From the NCBI GenBank assembly GCA_041389725.1, contig JAWKRG010000004.1, forward strand, positions 620,001-684,000: DNA of 64,000 nucleotides. Reading direction: 5' to 3'. The DNA is from Polyangiaceae bacterium (GTDB lineage Bacteria > Myxococcota_A > Polyangia > Polyangiales > Polyangiaceae). Below are positions 41,479 through 50,469 of the stretch, in pieces; position 1 is the first letter of the stretch, and the number at the start of each line of letters is the position of its first letter. The notes beneath the pieces are model-generated. The model saw only the letters and a list, made by a program, of their open reading frames with translations, had not been told where the DNA came from and did not search any database. The translations under genes were made by a program, and so were the position numbers.

Positions 41479-41642
41479 AGATCGTCCTCCAAGGCGTCGA
41501 TGGTCTCGCGCAGCTCGCGCTCCACGCGTTCTTCCAGGGCACGCTTGCGCAGCCAGCGCACCAACAGCGTCACCGCCGCGATGGTCACGAAGCCGAGAGT
41601 GAAGACCAGCAGCGAGCCGACATGGCGAAGGGGCGACATCAT
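41475..41642 (-). CDS. Small membrane protein, 55 aa, coupled to both neighbours
   Basis: A 56-codon frame lies exactly between two real genes and shares bases with both: its ATG-ATG start overlaps the stop of the upstream membrane protein (ATGATGT) and its stop overlaps the GTG of the phosphoesterase (GTGA). The product begins MMSPLRHVGSLLVFTLGFVT, has one membrane segment (to about residue 28), then an RWLRKRALEERVERELRETI basic/acidic helix. The tight fit argues strongly that it is translated. It may be a small regulator or assembly partner of the phosphoesterase. Confidence 0.75.
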   Translation of the reverse strand: MMSPLRHVGSLLVFTLGFVTIAAVTLLVRWLRKRALEERVERELRETIDALEDDL

Positions 41643-42247
41643 CGCTGAATCGAGATGCCGTCGATGCCGCGGCCAAAGAGCGACCGGGTCGGGAGCACCG
41701 AGGGCGCCAACACCGAAAGTTGGGCCAAGCTAGCCAGTTGTACGAAGACCAGCAGCAGAACGGGAAGTGCGAGCGAGCGCTTGTCGACGTCGAGCTTGCG
41801 CAAGATGCGGATCAGGATTCCAATTCCGCACAAGAACGCGAGGCAGGCGGAGGCGATGGCGATCGGGGGGCCGGCCCAACTGCTGGAAAGTTGGTACAGC
41901 GTGACCAGGGGAGACAGCAGCGCCAGCACCAAGGCGCCTCCGAACATGGCCGCAGTGTGCGCCAGTACGAGGTTGGTCGCGCTTCCGTCCTGGCAGGTGA
42001 GGCGCAACGCAAAGACGCCGACGGGCAGCGACGCCAAGGTCGAGACGGTCAGCAGCATCGGCACGCTGGCCAGGTTGCGCAAAGCCAGATGACCGCCGCC
42101 ACTGCCCGCGGCCACGCCCCACAGCGCAGCGAAGGCGAGGGACGCGAGGAAAGCGGTGCCGGCGACGTAGAGCCGTTCGGTGCGTGTCGGCACGGAGGCG
42201 GGCGGACGAGGTCCGATCAGGTCGATCAACTGCGCGAAGGTGTTCAT
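41639..42247 (-). CDS. Multi-spanning membrane protein of unknown function
   Basis: The 202-residue protein has a short cytoplasmic start (MNTFAQLIDLIGPRP) and five hydrophobic segments, a layout reminiscent of Yip1-type proteins but without a motif I can confirm. It is the first gene of an overlapping operon with the 55-aa membrane protein and the phosphoesterase, which suggests a common membrane function. Confidence 0.7.
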   Translation of the reverse strand: MNTFAQLIDLIGPRPPASVPTRTERLYVAGTAFLASLAFAALWGVAAGSGGGHLALRNLASVPMLLTVSTLASLPVGVFALRLTCQDGSATNLVLAHTAAMFGGALVLALLSPLVTLYQLSSSWAGPPIAIASACLAFLCGIGILIRILRKLDVDKRSLALPVLLLVFVQLASLAQLSVLAPSVLPTRSLFGRGIDGISIQR

Positions 42248-42301
42248 CGTGTCGAGCGTGCGTCGTGCGTATGAACCGCACAGGGCCTCGGAGATGAAAC
42301 G

Positions 42302-43741
42302 TCAGCGTGCGGCGTGTGAATTCGATGTGAACGCTGGCAGGCGCACGGAGAAGGTCGCGCCCTGCTCGGCTTGCTTCAGCTCGGCCTGTCCGCCGTGGGC
42401 CTCGGCGACGGCGCGCACCAGGGTCAAGCCCAGACCACTGCCGCGAGCGTGCCCACGAGTCGTGTAGTAGCGGCGGAACACGTCGTCGCGCTCTGCTTCG
42501 GGGATGCCAGGGCCGTCGTCTTCGACGGTGACGACCACTTCTTGCTCGCTCCGCACCACCGCGACACGCACGTGGCCTCCGCGCTCGGAGAAGGACGCTC
42601 CGTTCTCGATGAGTTCCGCGAGCATTGCTTCTAGTCGGTAGTCGACGCCCAACACCGTGGCGTCGGCGTCCGCCGAAATGGAGAACTCCACGTCCGTGAA
42701 GCGCGCATCGTCTCGCCTTCGGCTCACCAGCCCCTTCGCGAGCTCACCCAGATCGACGGCGCAGCGCTCTTCGCGAGGGAAGCCGGCTTCGGCGCGGGCC
42801 AGATCCAAGAAGCGACCGACGGTGTGGTCGAGTTTGGTCGAACTCTCGCGCAAGGCGCGGGCGATGCGCGCGCTGCGTTCGTCCCCCGCTCCAGCCTCGA
42901 GGGTGTCCGCCGACGCGCGGACCGCGGCCACCGTGCTCTTCAGCTCGTGTACCAGATCGGCGACGAACTCTTCGTGTCCCCGGCGCTCTGCCTCCAGCGT
43001 TTCGATCAAGGCGTTGAGTGCTGCGGCTAGATCGCCGACTTCGTCGCCGGGCTCTTGCTCCAACCGAGGCGCGGTGCGGCGGCTGCGGTCGAGAGCCTGA
43101 CGCCGCAGACGCTCGATGGGACGGGCGATGCGACTGCCTGTGAACCACGCTAGCAGCAAGGCCAAGGGCCAGACCAAGAGTCCGATGCGCACCAACTGTG
43201 AACGCAACTGAAAGGCGGCACCTACGGCGCGATAGGTGCTTTGCTGCACGTGTACGAGCAGTTCACGCCCCTCGGCATCTCGCCCGACGCCGATGGCCTG
43301 ACAGTAAAGCAGCCAGTCGTGTTCGCAAGCAACGTAGTCGCCGCGCGTGCGCGCCGAGCGGACTTCGTCGCGCTCGAGCAGAGGGCCCAGACCATCGTCG
43401 ACTTCGCGCAACCGCGGCGTGTTGGAGGGCCGCAGGAAGAATGCTTCGACGCGTTCCGTCAGGCTGATGGGCGCGTCGCTGTCGACGTCCGCCAACATCG
43501 CCTCGTCACTCACGCGTAGCACCCGCAGGCGCACGCCACGTCGCTCGGCAAGGGCGGCTAGGGCGCTCGGATCCTGAGCCTTGCGCGCCTCCTCCATCGC
43601 GTCGCGCACGTTGGTCCACAGGTGGCCCGGCACGCGACGATCTACTTGCGTCCAGACCACGATCAGCAAGTGGGGCGCCAGCGCAACGAAGACGATGGCG
43701 GAGATGACCCGGATCCGTAGCGACAGCCGGGGGCGCGCCAT
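42302..43741 (-). CDS. Sensor histidine kinase
   Basis: The 479-residue kinase has two membrane segments (11-30 and 186-201) enclosing a 155-residue sensor region, a HAMP linker (GSRIARPIERLRRQAL), the phospho-acceptor His265 in FVADLVHELKSTVAAV and an ATPase domain (LIENGASF N box, VEDDGPGIPEAE G1, GSGLGLTLV G2). The H-box reads HELKST instead of HELKTP. The ATG at 43741 shares a base with the response-regulator stop (TGATG); an ATG four codons earlier is possible. Partner: the regulator directly upstream. The stimulus cannot be read. Confidence 0.92.
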   Translation of the reverse strand: MARPRLSLRIRVISAIVFVALAPHLLIVVWTQVDRRVPGHLWTNVRDAMEEARKAQDPSALAALAERRGVRLRVLRVSDEAMLADVDSDAPISLTERVEAFFLRPSNTPRLREVDDGLGPLLERDEVRSARTRGDYVACEHDWLLYCQAIGVGRDAEGRELLVHVQQSTYRAVGAAFQLRSQLVRIGLLVWPLALLLAWFTGSRIARPIERLRRQALDRSRRTAPRLEQEPGDEVGDLAAALNALIETLEAERRGHEEFVADLVHELKSTVAAVRASADTLEAGAGDERSARIARALRESSTKLDHTVGRFLDLARAEAGFPREERCAVDLGELAKGLVSRRRDDARFTDVEFSISADADATVLGVDYRLEAMLAELIENGASFSERGGHVRVAVVRSEQEVVVTVEDDGPGIPEAERDDVFRRYYTTRGHARGSGLGLTLVRAVAEAHGGQAELKQAEQGATFSVRLPAFTSNSHAAR

Positions 43742-44433
43742 CACGCGTTCCAACGATATCCAAGCCCGACCACGGTCTCGATCGCGGCGAACTCGGGGTC
43801 CACGGCTTCCAACTTGCGTCGAAGGCGGCGCACGTACACGTCTACGATGCGCTGACCCACGACGGAGTCGTCGCCGCGCGCGGCTTCCAACAGTTGCTGC
43901 CGTGTGTGCACGACGCCGCTGCGCTGCGCCAGCGCTTCGAGCAGCCGGAACTCCGTCAGCGTGCAGGCTACGAGCGTGTCCTTCCAGCGCACCTCGACCC
44001 GCTCGGAGTCGAGAGCCAGCGCGCCAACGCGAAGCGCGCGGGTCACTGATGCCTCGGTCCCAGCGCGCACCGCATCACGGCGCAGCAGGGCCGCGATGCG
44101 CGCCAGGAGCACGCGCATCGCGAAGGGCTTGGTGACGTAGTCGTCGGCACCCAGCTCGAGCCCCAGGGCTTCGTCGATTTCGCCGTCTCGCGAAGTGAGC
44201 AGAATGATGGGCGTGAGGTCTCCGGACTCTCGCAGGCGGCGACACAAGGACAGGCCGTCGAGACGTGGCATGTTGATGTCCGCCACCACCAGCTGCGGCT
44301 GCAGCTTCGCGATCGCGTCGAGGGCCTGTAGCCCGTCCTCGGCACTGCTCACGTCGTGGCCCGCTTCACCCAGGGCGAGCGCCAGGACGTCCAAGAGCTG
44401 TCGGTCGTCGTCGACCAAGAGAACTCGAGCCAT
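43741..44433 (-). CDS. OmpR-family response regulator
   Basis: The 230-residue regulator has a receiver domain (LLVDDD acid pocket, phospho-acceptor Asp52 in VVADINMPRLDG, the TS/K switch residues in LLTSRDG and YVTKPFAM) and an OmpR-type winged helix from about 130 (TLTEFRLLEALAQRSG, VDVYVRRLRRKLE, IETVVGLGYRWNA). It is coupled to the histidine kinase downstream and probably controls genes in response to it. It begins 10 bp from the end of the acyl-CoA ligase gene on the same strand. Confidence 0.94.
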   Translation of the reverse strand: MARVLLVDDDRQLLDVLALALGEAGHDVSSAEDGLQALDAIAKLQPQLVVADINMPRLDGLSLCRRLRESGDLTPIILLTSRDGEIDEALGLELGADDYVTKPFAMRVLLARIAALLRRDAVRAGTEASVTRALRVGALALDSERVEVRWKDTLVACTLTEFRLLEALAQRSGVVHTRQQLLEAARGDDSVVGQRIVDVYVRRLRRKLEAVDPEFAAIETVVGLGYRWNA

Positions 44434-44443
44434 GCGTAGTCGT

Positions 44444-46084
44444 CTATACGTCGATCGCCTTCACGGAGCCTACGCGCTTGCGTAGCTCGTACTTCTGCAC
44501 CTTGCCGGTGGAGGTGCGCGGCAAGTCACCGAAGACCACTGCACGGGGTGCCTTGAAGGACGCCAGGTGCTGTTTGCAATGCAGGATGATCTCCTCGGCG
44601 GTGGCACTGGCGCCAGCGCGTAGCTCGATGAAGGCGCAGGGAGTCTCTCCCCAGCGCTCGTCGGGCTTCGCCACCACCGCCGCGGCAAGCACCGCTGGAT
44701 GGCGATACAACACATCCTCCACCTCGATGCTCGAGATGTTCTCGCCGCCGGAAATGATGATGTCCTTGCTGCGATCTTTGATCTTCACGTAGCCGTCCGG
44801 CTGCATCACGCCCAGGTCGCCGCTATGGAACCAACCGTCGGCAAAGGCCGCGGCCGTGGCGGTGGGGTTCTTCAGGTAGCCCTTCATCGTGATGTTGCCG
44901 CGGAACATCAGCTCGCCCATGGTCTCGCCGTCGGCAGGCACGGGCTTCAGGGTCATCGGATCGAGCACGGTGAAGCCGCGCTGCAGCTGATAGCGCACGC
45001 CTTGACGCGCATTGCGTTGCGCTCGATCCGCGAGCGGCAGCTGCTGCCAGTCCTCGTGCTTCTCGCACACTGCGGCCGGGCCGTAGGTCTCGGTCAGGCC
45101 GTACACATGGGTCAGCTCGAAGCCCAGTTCCTCCATGCCCTCGATCATCGCAGCAGGCGGCGCCGCGCCGGCCACCATGGCGTGAACGCGATGGGTGATT
45201 CCCTGCTTGAGCTCCGCCGCGGCGTTCAGCAGCGTGGAGTGCACGATCGGCGCGCCGCAGTAGTGGGTCACGCCGTGCGCGCGAATTGCGTCGAACACCG
45301 CCTTGGCCTCCACCTTGCGCAAACACACGTTCACGCCGGCGCGCGCTGCGATGGTCCACGGGAAGCACCAACCGTTGCAGTGAAACATCGGCAGCGTCCA
45401 CAGGTACACCGCGTGGCGTGGCACGTCGCAGTCCAGGATGTTGGAGATGGCGTTCAGGTAGGCGCCGCGATGGTGATAGACGACTCCCTTGGGATTGCCC
45501 GTCGTGCCCGAAGTGTAGTTGAGGCAGATCGCTTCCCAGTCGTCTTCGGGGCCCGGCCAAGAAGTGTCAGGGTCGCCCTCGGCGAGTAGCGCTTCGTACT
45601 CGAGGCTACCGACGTGCGAGCCCGGCCCCGTGTACTCGCTGTCGTCGACGTCCACGACCAGGATGTCGCGCCCCAGCATGGCCACGGCAACGCGAGCCAG
45701 CTCCGAGAATTCCGGATCCACGAGTAACACTTTTGACTCGGCGTGTCCCAACATGAATGCGATGGCGTCGGCATCCAGTCGCGTGTTCAGGGTGTTGAGC
45801 ACCCCGCCCGTCATCGGCACGCCGAAGTGCACTTCCACCATCGCCGGCACGTTCGGCAGCAACGTGGAGACCGTGTCGCCCCGCGCGATGCCGCGGCGCT
45901 GCAGGGCGCTCGCGAGCCGAAGACAGCGCTGCCGCGTCTCGGCCCAGGTACGACGCAGGGTTCCGTGGATCACTGCGACGCGATCCGGATGCACCGCGGC
46001 GGCCCGCTCCAAGAAATCCAGAGGCGTGAGCGGCACGAAGTTCGCTGCGGTCTTGTCGAGTCCGATCTCGTAGGGCGACGCCAT
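44444..46084 (-). CDS. Acyl-CoA synthetase (AMP-forming)
   Basis: The 546-residue enzyme activates a carboxylic acid with ATP and CoA. The P-loop LNYTSGTTGNPKGVVYHHRG, the A5 region VYGLTETYGPA, the hinge YVKIKDRSKDIIISGGENIS and the C-terminal TGKVQKYELR lysine motif are all present. Similarity is closest to medium/long-chain fatty-acid ligases of the FadD/AlkK type, so it would feed beta-oxidation or lipid synthesis; chain length unknown. The gene is monocistronic or leads the two-component genes 10 bp downstream. Confidence 0.92.
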   Translation of the reverse strand: MASPYEIGLDKTAANFVPLTPLDFLERAAAVHPDRVAVIHGTLRRTWAETRQRCLRLASALQRRGIARGDTVSTLLPNVPAMVEVHFGVPMTGGVLNTLNTRLDADAIAFMLGHAESKVLLVDPEFSELARVAVAMLGRDILVVDVDDSEYTGPGSHVGSLEYEALLAEGDPDTSWPGPEDDWEAICLNYTSGTTGNPKGVVYHHRGAYLNAISNILDCDVPRHAVYLWTLPMFHCNGWCFPWTIAARAGVNVCLRKVEAKAVFDAIRAHGVTHYCGAPIVHSTLLNAAAELKQGITHRVHAMVAGAAPPAAMIEGMEELGFELTHVYGLTETYGPAAVCEKHEDWQQLPLADRAQRNARQGVRYQLQRGFTVLDPMTLKPVPADGETMGELMFRGNITMKGYLKNPTATAAAFADGWFHSGDLGVMQPDGYVKIKDRSKDIIISGGENISSIEVEDVLYRHPAVLAAAVVAKPDERWGETPCAFIELRAGASATAEEIILHCKQHLASFKAPRAVVFGDLPRTSTGKVQKYELRKRVGSVKAIDV

Positions 46085-46142
46085 GCCCCCAGCCTACGCT
46101 CAAGACCGAGGCAGCGCTATTGGCGCTCAAAGACGCTTTGGC

Positions 46143-46769
46143 TCAGGCCTGGCGCTGCAGTAGGTGGTGCGAGAGGCGCACGAAGTCGCCCTGCGTGATG
46201 ATGCCGACCAAGGTGCCATCTTCCGTCGCGACGAGCACGCAATCGACGTGATTGCTCCACATCGTGGCGGCGACTTCCGCCAGCGGCGTGGTGGGAAGCA
46301 CGCGAGTGAAGTCGGTGTGCATGATGCGTTTCGCCGGAAGCTTGTGCACGATCGCGTCCACCTCCTTGGCGTGACTCGTGAGGTGACTGCTCGACGCATG
46401 GAGCAGGTCCGCGTGACTGATCAACCCGACGATCTTGTCGTCTTCGATCACCGGCAGATGGCGGAATCGGAAGGACTCCATGTGCTGCTCGAGGGACTGC
46501 AGCACGTCCTCGGGCCCGATGGTGAAGAGCTGGCGCGTCATGAGATCGCGCGCGAGCTTCGGGTCGCCGCTGACCTCGATGGGACGCGGCTCTCGCTTGC
46601 GCAGACGCGGCGGCGGCGGTGGATGGTGGTGCGCCGCATGGGAAGCGGGCGGAGCCGCCGGCGCGGCGCTGGAGATCACCTCCGGCTCCACTTCCTCGAT
46701 GCTCGGACGATCCGCTCCCTCCTCTGCGGCCTCGTCCTTGGACTCGACCGAATCCTTATCGTCGCTCAT
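46143..46769 (-). CDS. Two-CBS-domain protein
   Basis: The 208-residue protein has a disordered acidic N-terminus (1-65, MSDDKDSVESKDEAAEEG then a HHHPPPPPRLR stretch) and two CBS domains (LARDLMTRQLFTIGPEDVLQ..., KRIMHTDFTRVLPTTPLAEV...), each ending with the GLISHADLL or GIITQGDFV strand that binds adenosine nucleotides. No catalytic domain is attached, so it is probably a regulatory sensor of AMP/ATP. I chose the ATG at 46769; upstream in-frame residues belong to a repeat-rich non-coding stretch. Confidence 0.88.
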   Translation of the reverse strand: MSDDKDSVESKDEAAEEGADRPSIEEVEPEVISSAAPAAPPASHAAHHHPPPPPRLRKREPRPIEVSGDPKLARDLMTRQLFTIGPEDVLQSLEQHMESFRFRHLPVIEDDKIVGLISHADLLHASSSHLTSHAKEVDAIVHKLPAKRIMHTDFTRVLPTTPLAEVAATMWSNHVDCVLVATEDGTLVGIITQGDFVRLSHHLLQRQA

Positions 46770-47071
46770 CGCTCTTGAGTATCTCGACTCGAAGAGCCGA
46801 TCAAGCCGGGGAAAGCGAGGCTGCGGGGGAGCCACATGGCCGCTGGCGACCATCTCACCGCTCGCAGCCACTCCATCGGGCATGTGAGTTACGCAACTAG
46901 CTCCCGCCTCGGCCGACACAGTGCCCCCCCACCCGGGCCACCCGGGCCACCCGGGGAGACACCGTCGCGGCAGGAGCAATCGTCGTAGCTCAACCGGCAG
47001 AGATCGTCGCGGCTGCAGCAATCGTCGTAGCTCTGGCCAAGGCCGGCGTTCGCTTCGGGTCCAAGCGGCAC
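46770..47071. repeat. Intergenic repeats before the 47072 gene
   Basis: CCCGGGCCA repeats three times at about 46932-46956, and a 29-bp unit (CGTCGCGG, then GAGCAATCGTCGTAGCTC) occurs at 46963-46991 and 47005-47033 with two mismatches. The stretch separates divergent genes and shows no coding potential. Confidence 0.7.
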
Positions 47072-47869
47072 ATGGTTCGGATCCCCTTCGCGCCGCGCGT
47101 GCGTCCAGCGGTCGTGTGCACTCTTGGGCTGGCAGCTGCGGGGATGTCCTCGGCGATTCCCATCAGTGCCGCGTTGCACGAGATCAGCGCCGACTACAGC
47201 TACGTTCAGCCAATGGATATCGCGATTCCCGGTAGTCTCGCGATGCTCGTGCTCGGGGCCGTGGCGACGCGCGCGTCGGAGTTGCGTGCGTCCACTTGGA
47301 TCTCCGGCGGCGCCGTGGCGGGAGCGGCAGCTGCGCTCGGGGCGTGCGTGTCGGTCAGCGTGCGAATCGGGCGTGCTCGTGGCGCGCCGTTGGATCTGAT
47401 CTACGGCGCACTGTTCGGAGCGGTACTCGGCGCCATCTGTCTGATCCCCGCTGCGGAGCTTCGTGCCGCTCGACGCGAGCAGACTCATTCCGCCGAGGAT
47501 GTCCAGGTCGTCAACACCAGCGCCTGGTTGTGCTCCGTCGTCGGCGCCTCCGCCCTGTTTGCGTCCACGGAGGCGTGGCTCCATCTGGCGGCGACTTTGG
47601 TCGCGCTCGCCATCGCCAGCGCCGCGTACTCGTTGGCGAGCTACACCCTTCGGCGTCGCTGGCTCAGGCGCGTGCTAGCCGGTGCTGACACCGCCTGGGA
47701 AATGCGAAGCGCCGCGGAGGTCGTCGGTGCGCTGCCGGCCGTCGAGCTGCTGCCGTGGTGGTGCGAAGAACACGTGCTCGTTCGCGTCGCAACCGCAGAG
47801 GGTGCGGCGTACCGAACTGCGGACAAGCGACAAGGGATGGCGCGCGTGATTCCGTCGCTGCGCCTGTGA
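47072..47869 (+). CDS. Hypothetical membrane protein
   Basis: The 265-residue protein has four hydrophobic helices in its first 170 residues (VVCTLGLAAAGMSSAIPISA, SLAMLVLGAVATRA, GAVAGAAAALGACVSVSV, LIYGALFGAVLGAICLIPAA) plus a further pair, and a cytoplasmic C-terminal part (LPWWCEEHVLVRVATAEG) resembling a small beta domain. No motif is recognised. It is divergent from the CBS gene and convergent with the lipoprotein at 47915. Confidence 0.65.
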   Translation: MVRIPFAPRVRPAVVCTLGLAAAGMSSAIPISAALHEISADYSYVQPMDIAIPGSLAMLVLGAVATRASELRASTWISGGAVAGAAAALGACVSVSVRIGRARGAPLDLIYGALFGAVLGAICLIPAAELRAARREQTHSAEDVQVVNTSAWLCSVVGASALFASTEAWLHLAATLVALAIASAAYSLASYTLRRRWLRRVLAGADTAWEMRSAAEVVGALPAVELLPWWCEEHVLVRVATAEGAAYRTADKRQGMARVIPSLRL

Positions 47870-47914
47870 CGTCAGGCGTCGCGGGCCTGTCCGCAGGGTG
47901 GAGACGCGTGCGCG

Positions 47915-48739
47915 CTAGGGCACCTTCTGGATGCAGAAGTTGTCGATCTGGCTGCTGGGCACGCCGCCGTTGCCCACGCGCAGCACGAGTTTGGTAGCGC
48001 CGGCCGCGACGGTCGTTTCGACCTCGCACGTATGCCAGCCGGGGCCCGTGCCACCGCCAGGGCCGCATCCATTCGGGATCACGTGAAAGTTCGTGCTGCC
48101 GAAGTCTCCTTGCACGACGGGGGTATAGGCAAACGTAAGTCGGTACTTGCCTGGCGCCGGGTTGGGAATGACCTGATTGATGAAACAGTTCTGGCCCATG
48201 CTCAAGAGCTGCGCGCCTGATGTCTCGACGGGAGGCGGCCCGATGATGGTCGTGATCGAGATTCCGCCGGTGCTGCAGAACTCCAGGTTCCAGCCGTTGA
48301 AGGGACCGGGGGTCGAGGTGCTGACCGGGTTTCCGATCGTCACCACGGGAGTTTCGAAGTCGGGGTTGCTGAGCGTCAACGCGGGGATGCAGGTGCTACC
48401 TCCGCCCCCACTACCGCCCGCGCCGCCGGATCCGCTGCTACCACTTGCGCCGCCGGATCCGCCGCTACCGCTTGCGCCACTGCTGCCGCTTGCGCCGCCG
48501 CTATTCGAGCCACCGCTATTCGCACCACCACTGCCGCTCGCGCCGCTCGCTCCGCCACTGCCACTTGCACCGCTCGAGCCGGCGTCAGCCAAAGTGCACC
48601 CACCGTTGACGCAGCGGTACCCGCTCCCACACTCGAAGTCGTGCGCACAAGCCGACGCAGTCTTCTTCTCTTCCTTGGGTGTGCAAGCCACCCAAACCAA
48701 CGAACCCACTACCAGCCACCCGAATCGACGCATTTGCAT
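47915..48739 (-). CDS. Lipoprotein with Ser/Gly linker and jelly-roll-like C-terminus
   Basis: The 274-residue protein has a signal with lipobox (VGSLVWVACTPKEE), a short disulfide piece (CAHDFECGSGYRCVNGGC), a 70-residue linker of GSGGASG-type repeats, and a C-terminal domain beginning LTLSNPDFETPVVTIG with W-N-L-E strands and PAPGKYRLTFAYTP, as in carbohydrate-binding jelly rolls. It is probably a surface-exposed binding lipoprotein. The first of two close ATGs (48739) is chosen. Confidence 0.75.
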   Translation of the reverse strand: MQMRRFGWLVVGSLVWVACTPKEEKKTASACAHDFECGSGYRCVNGGCTLADAGSSGASGSGGASGASGSGGANSGGSNSGGASGSSGASGSGGSGGASGSSGSGGAGGSGGGGSTCIPALTLSNPDFETPVVTIGNPVSTSTPGPFNGWNLEFCSTGGISITTIIGPPPVETSGAQLLSMGQNCFINQVIPNPAPGKYRLTFAYTPVVQGDFGSTNFHVIPNGCGPGGGTGPGWHTCEVETTVAAGATKLVLRVGNGGVPSSQIDNFCIQKVP

Positions 48740-48952
48740 TCCGCACGCCCTCCAACCCTCGACCTTCGCAGCGTGCGCGTAGGCGGCGCCATGGTCATTG
48801 GATCGATGCATCCAGTTGGCTGCACGCCTAAGCTGTGGGCTTGACGACGAAAAACGCCGACGAGCGCCCATTCGTGCCAGCCAGGGTGGCGCGATTTGGC
48901 GATGTAACGGCCTTCACCTTGCAGGGCCTGACTGGCTAAGATCGGTCCCGAA

Positions 48953-49996
48953 ATGGCGGGGGGCCGACTGATCGACGCAGTAGAAGCCGCCTACCGCCTG
49001 GACTTGGATGACGAGGCCTGGCTCGCGCAGCTGACCGATTCCGTCGAGCCCCTGCTGCAGCCGGACACGGGCACGGTCGCCTACTACTTCGATCTGCGCG
49101 GTACGCGCACGGAGCTTCGTTCGGTCTACGCGAAGCGAGCGGAGCTCACGCGCCCGATGCAGGAGATGCCGACTTTCAACGACCCGGCGCAGCGTACCAT
49201 GCTCATGCTTGCCTCCGGCGCACACACCATCAGCGAGTTGCTCACGCCCGAGCAGTTCGCCCTGTGGCAGGCGGAAAACGGAACGGCCATGAGCATCGCT
49301 GACTCATTGGGGCTCACTGCGCTCGACCCTGACGGCAAAGGCGTCGTCATCTCCGCCGGGCTCTTGACGCCGACGCTTCTGGAGGGCAAGCGCCAACGCG
49401 AACTCGGTCGCTTGGCGGCGCACATTGCCACGGCGTATCGTCTGCGGCGCCACTTGGGGGCACTGGGTTCGACCTTGGATGGCGCCGACGCCGTTCTCGC
49501 GGCTGACGGTCGAGTCGAACATGCTCGGCGTGGCGCAAAACAGGAAGATGCGCGCAGTGCCCTCCGTCGTGCGGTGAAGAGCGCTGACGCGGCGCGCGCC
49601 CGACGCGCAGGCGCCGACGAGGAGCGCGCCATCGAGGCTTGGAAGGCGCTCGTGGATGGGCGCTGGACGCTCGTGGATCAGTTCGACTCCGATGGTCGAC
49701 GCTACTGGGTGGCGCATCCGAACTCGCCGCGTGCGCCGGATCCCCGACGCCTCACCTTGCGCGAGCGTCAGATCGCTGCCTTCGCTGCCATGGGTCAGAG
49801 TCAGAAGGAGATCGCCTACAGCTTGGGTGTCACCTTGGGCACGGTGGGCAATCACTTGTCGAGGGCGATGCAGAAGCTCGGCGTGGGCTCACGTGTGGAG
49901 TTGGTGCGCTACTTCTTCCAACTGTGGCTGAAGCACGCCACCCACGACGCAAGTCAGGTACGCAGCAAGCGCTCCCGCAAGCGATCGCGCGCGTAG
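48953..49996 (+). CDS. LuxR-type transcriptional regulator
   Basis: The 347-residue protein ends with a LuxR-type helix-turn-helix: LTLRERQIAAFAAMGQSQKE, IAYSLGVTLGTVGNHLSRAM, QKLGVGSRVELVRYF. The long N-terminal part has no recognised receiver or autoinducer domain; this two-part layout recurs in myxobacterial regulators. Its 3' end overlaps the convergent minus-strand gene at 49954 by 43 bp. Targets unknown; the gene stands apart from the neighbouring operons. Confidence 0.85.
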   Translation: MAGGRLIDAVEAAYRLDLDDEAWLAQLTDSVEPLLQPDTGTVAYYFDLRGTRTELRSVYAKRAELTRPMQEMPTFNDPAQRTMLMLASGAHTISELLTPEQFALWQAENGTAMSIADSLGLTALDPDGKGVVISAGLLTPTLLEGKRQRELGRLAAHIATAYRLRRHLGALGSTLDGADAVLAADGRVEHARRGAKQEDARSALRRAVKSADAARARRAGADEERAIEAWKALVDGRWTLVDQFDSDGRRYWVAHPNSPRAPDPRRLTLRERQIAAFAAMGQSQKEIAYSLGVTLGTVGNHLSRAMQKLGVGSRVELVRYFFQLWLKHATHDASQVRSKRSRKRSRA

Positions 49997-50424
49997 GCTT
50001 CGGCTCGGTCGATGTAGCGAAACACTTCGTGGGGGTACACCAGCGGGCTGAGCCAGAAGACCGCAGTCACCAGCCCTCTTGCAAAGGGCGTCGAAGCGAC
50101 GATGCCACCCCCGGCACAGTAGCGTCGGTCGTGAGAGCGCATGCGCGCCACGTGATCGGCAATGACCTTGCGCTGGGCGGCGTTCACGCCAAGCAGCCCA
50201 TCCACGAACATGACCCAGGCGTAGGGCGTGCGATGCGACAGCACGAGTTGCTCGACTTCTTGCACGAATGCCCGGAGTTCGTCGCCATCCACCGTGCGCG
50301 GGTACCACTGGGCGTAGAGACCCCTGCCGATCTCGTAGATCCAAGGGTGCGCTCCGGGTTTCCAATGCGCTGGCGGCCGGCTATCGGCCTGGGGGGCGAG
50401 GGAGATCTGGAGCATCCGCTCCAT
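49954..50424 (-). CDS. STAS/SpoIIAA-like small cytoplasmic protein
   Basis: The 156-residue protein has a fold pattern of alternating strands and helices (YAQWYPRTVDGDELRAFVQE, YAWVMFVDGLLGVNAAQRKV, GGGIVASTPFARGLVTAVFW) reminiscent of the SpoIIAA-like/STAS families that occur in myxobacteria next to regulators. No catalytic motif. It overlaps the convergent LuxR gene by 43 bp, so the two transcripts are antisense at their ends. It lies 45 bp from the PPK2 gene stop and is co-directional with it. Confidence 0.65.
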   Translation of the reverse strand: MERMLQISLAPQADSRPPAHWKPGAHPWIYEIGRGLYAQWYPRTVDGDELRAFVQEVEQLVLSHRTPYAWVMFVDGLLGVNAAQRKVIADHVARMRSHDRRYCAGGGIVASTPFARGLVTAVFWLSPLVYPHEVFRYIDRAEAYARDRLRERLLRT

Positions 50425-50469
50425 AGGATCGGCCCCTTTGCGCCAAGCTTTAGCGCCGACGCCGCTGGC

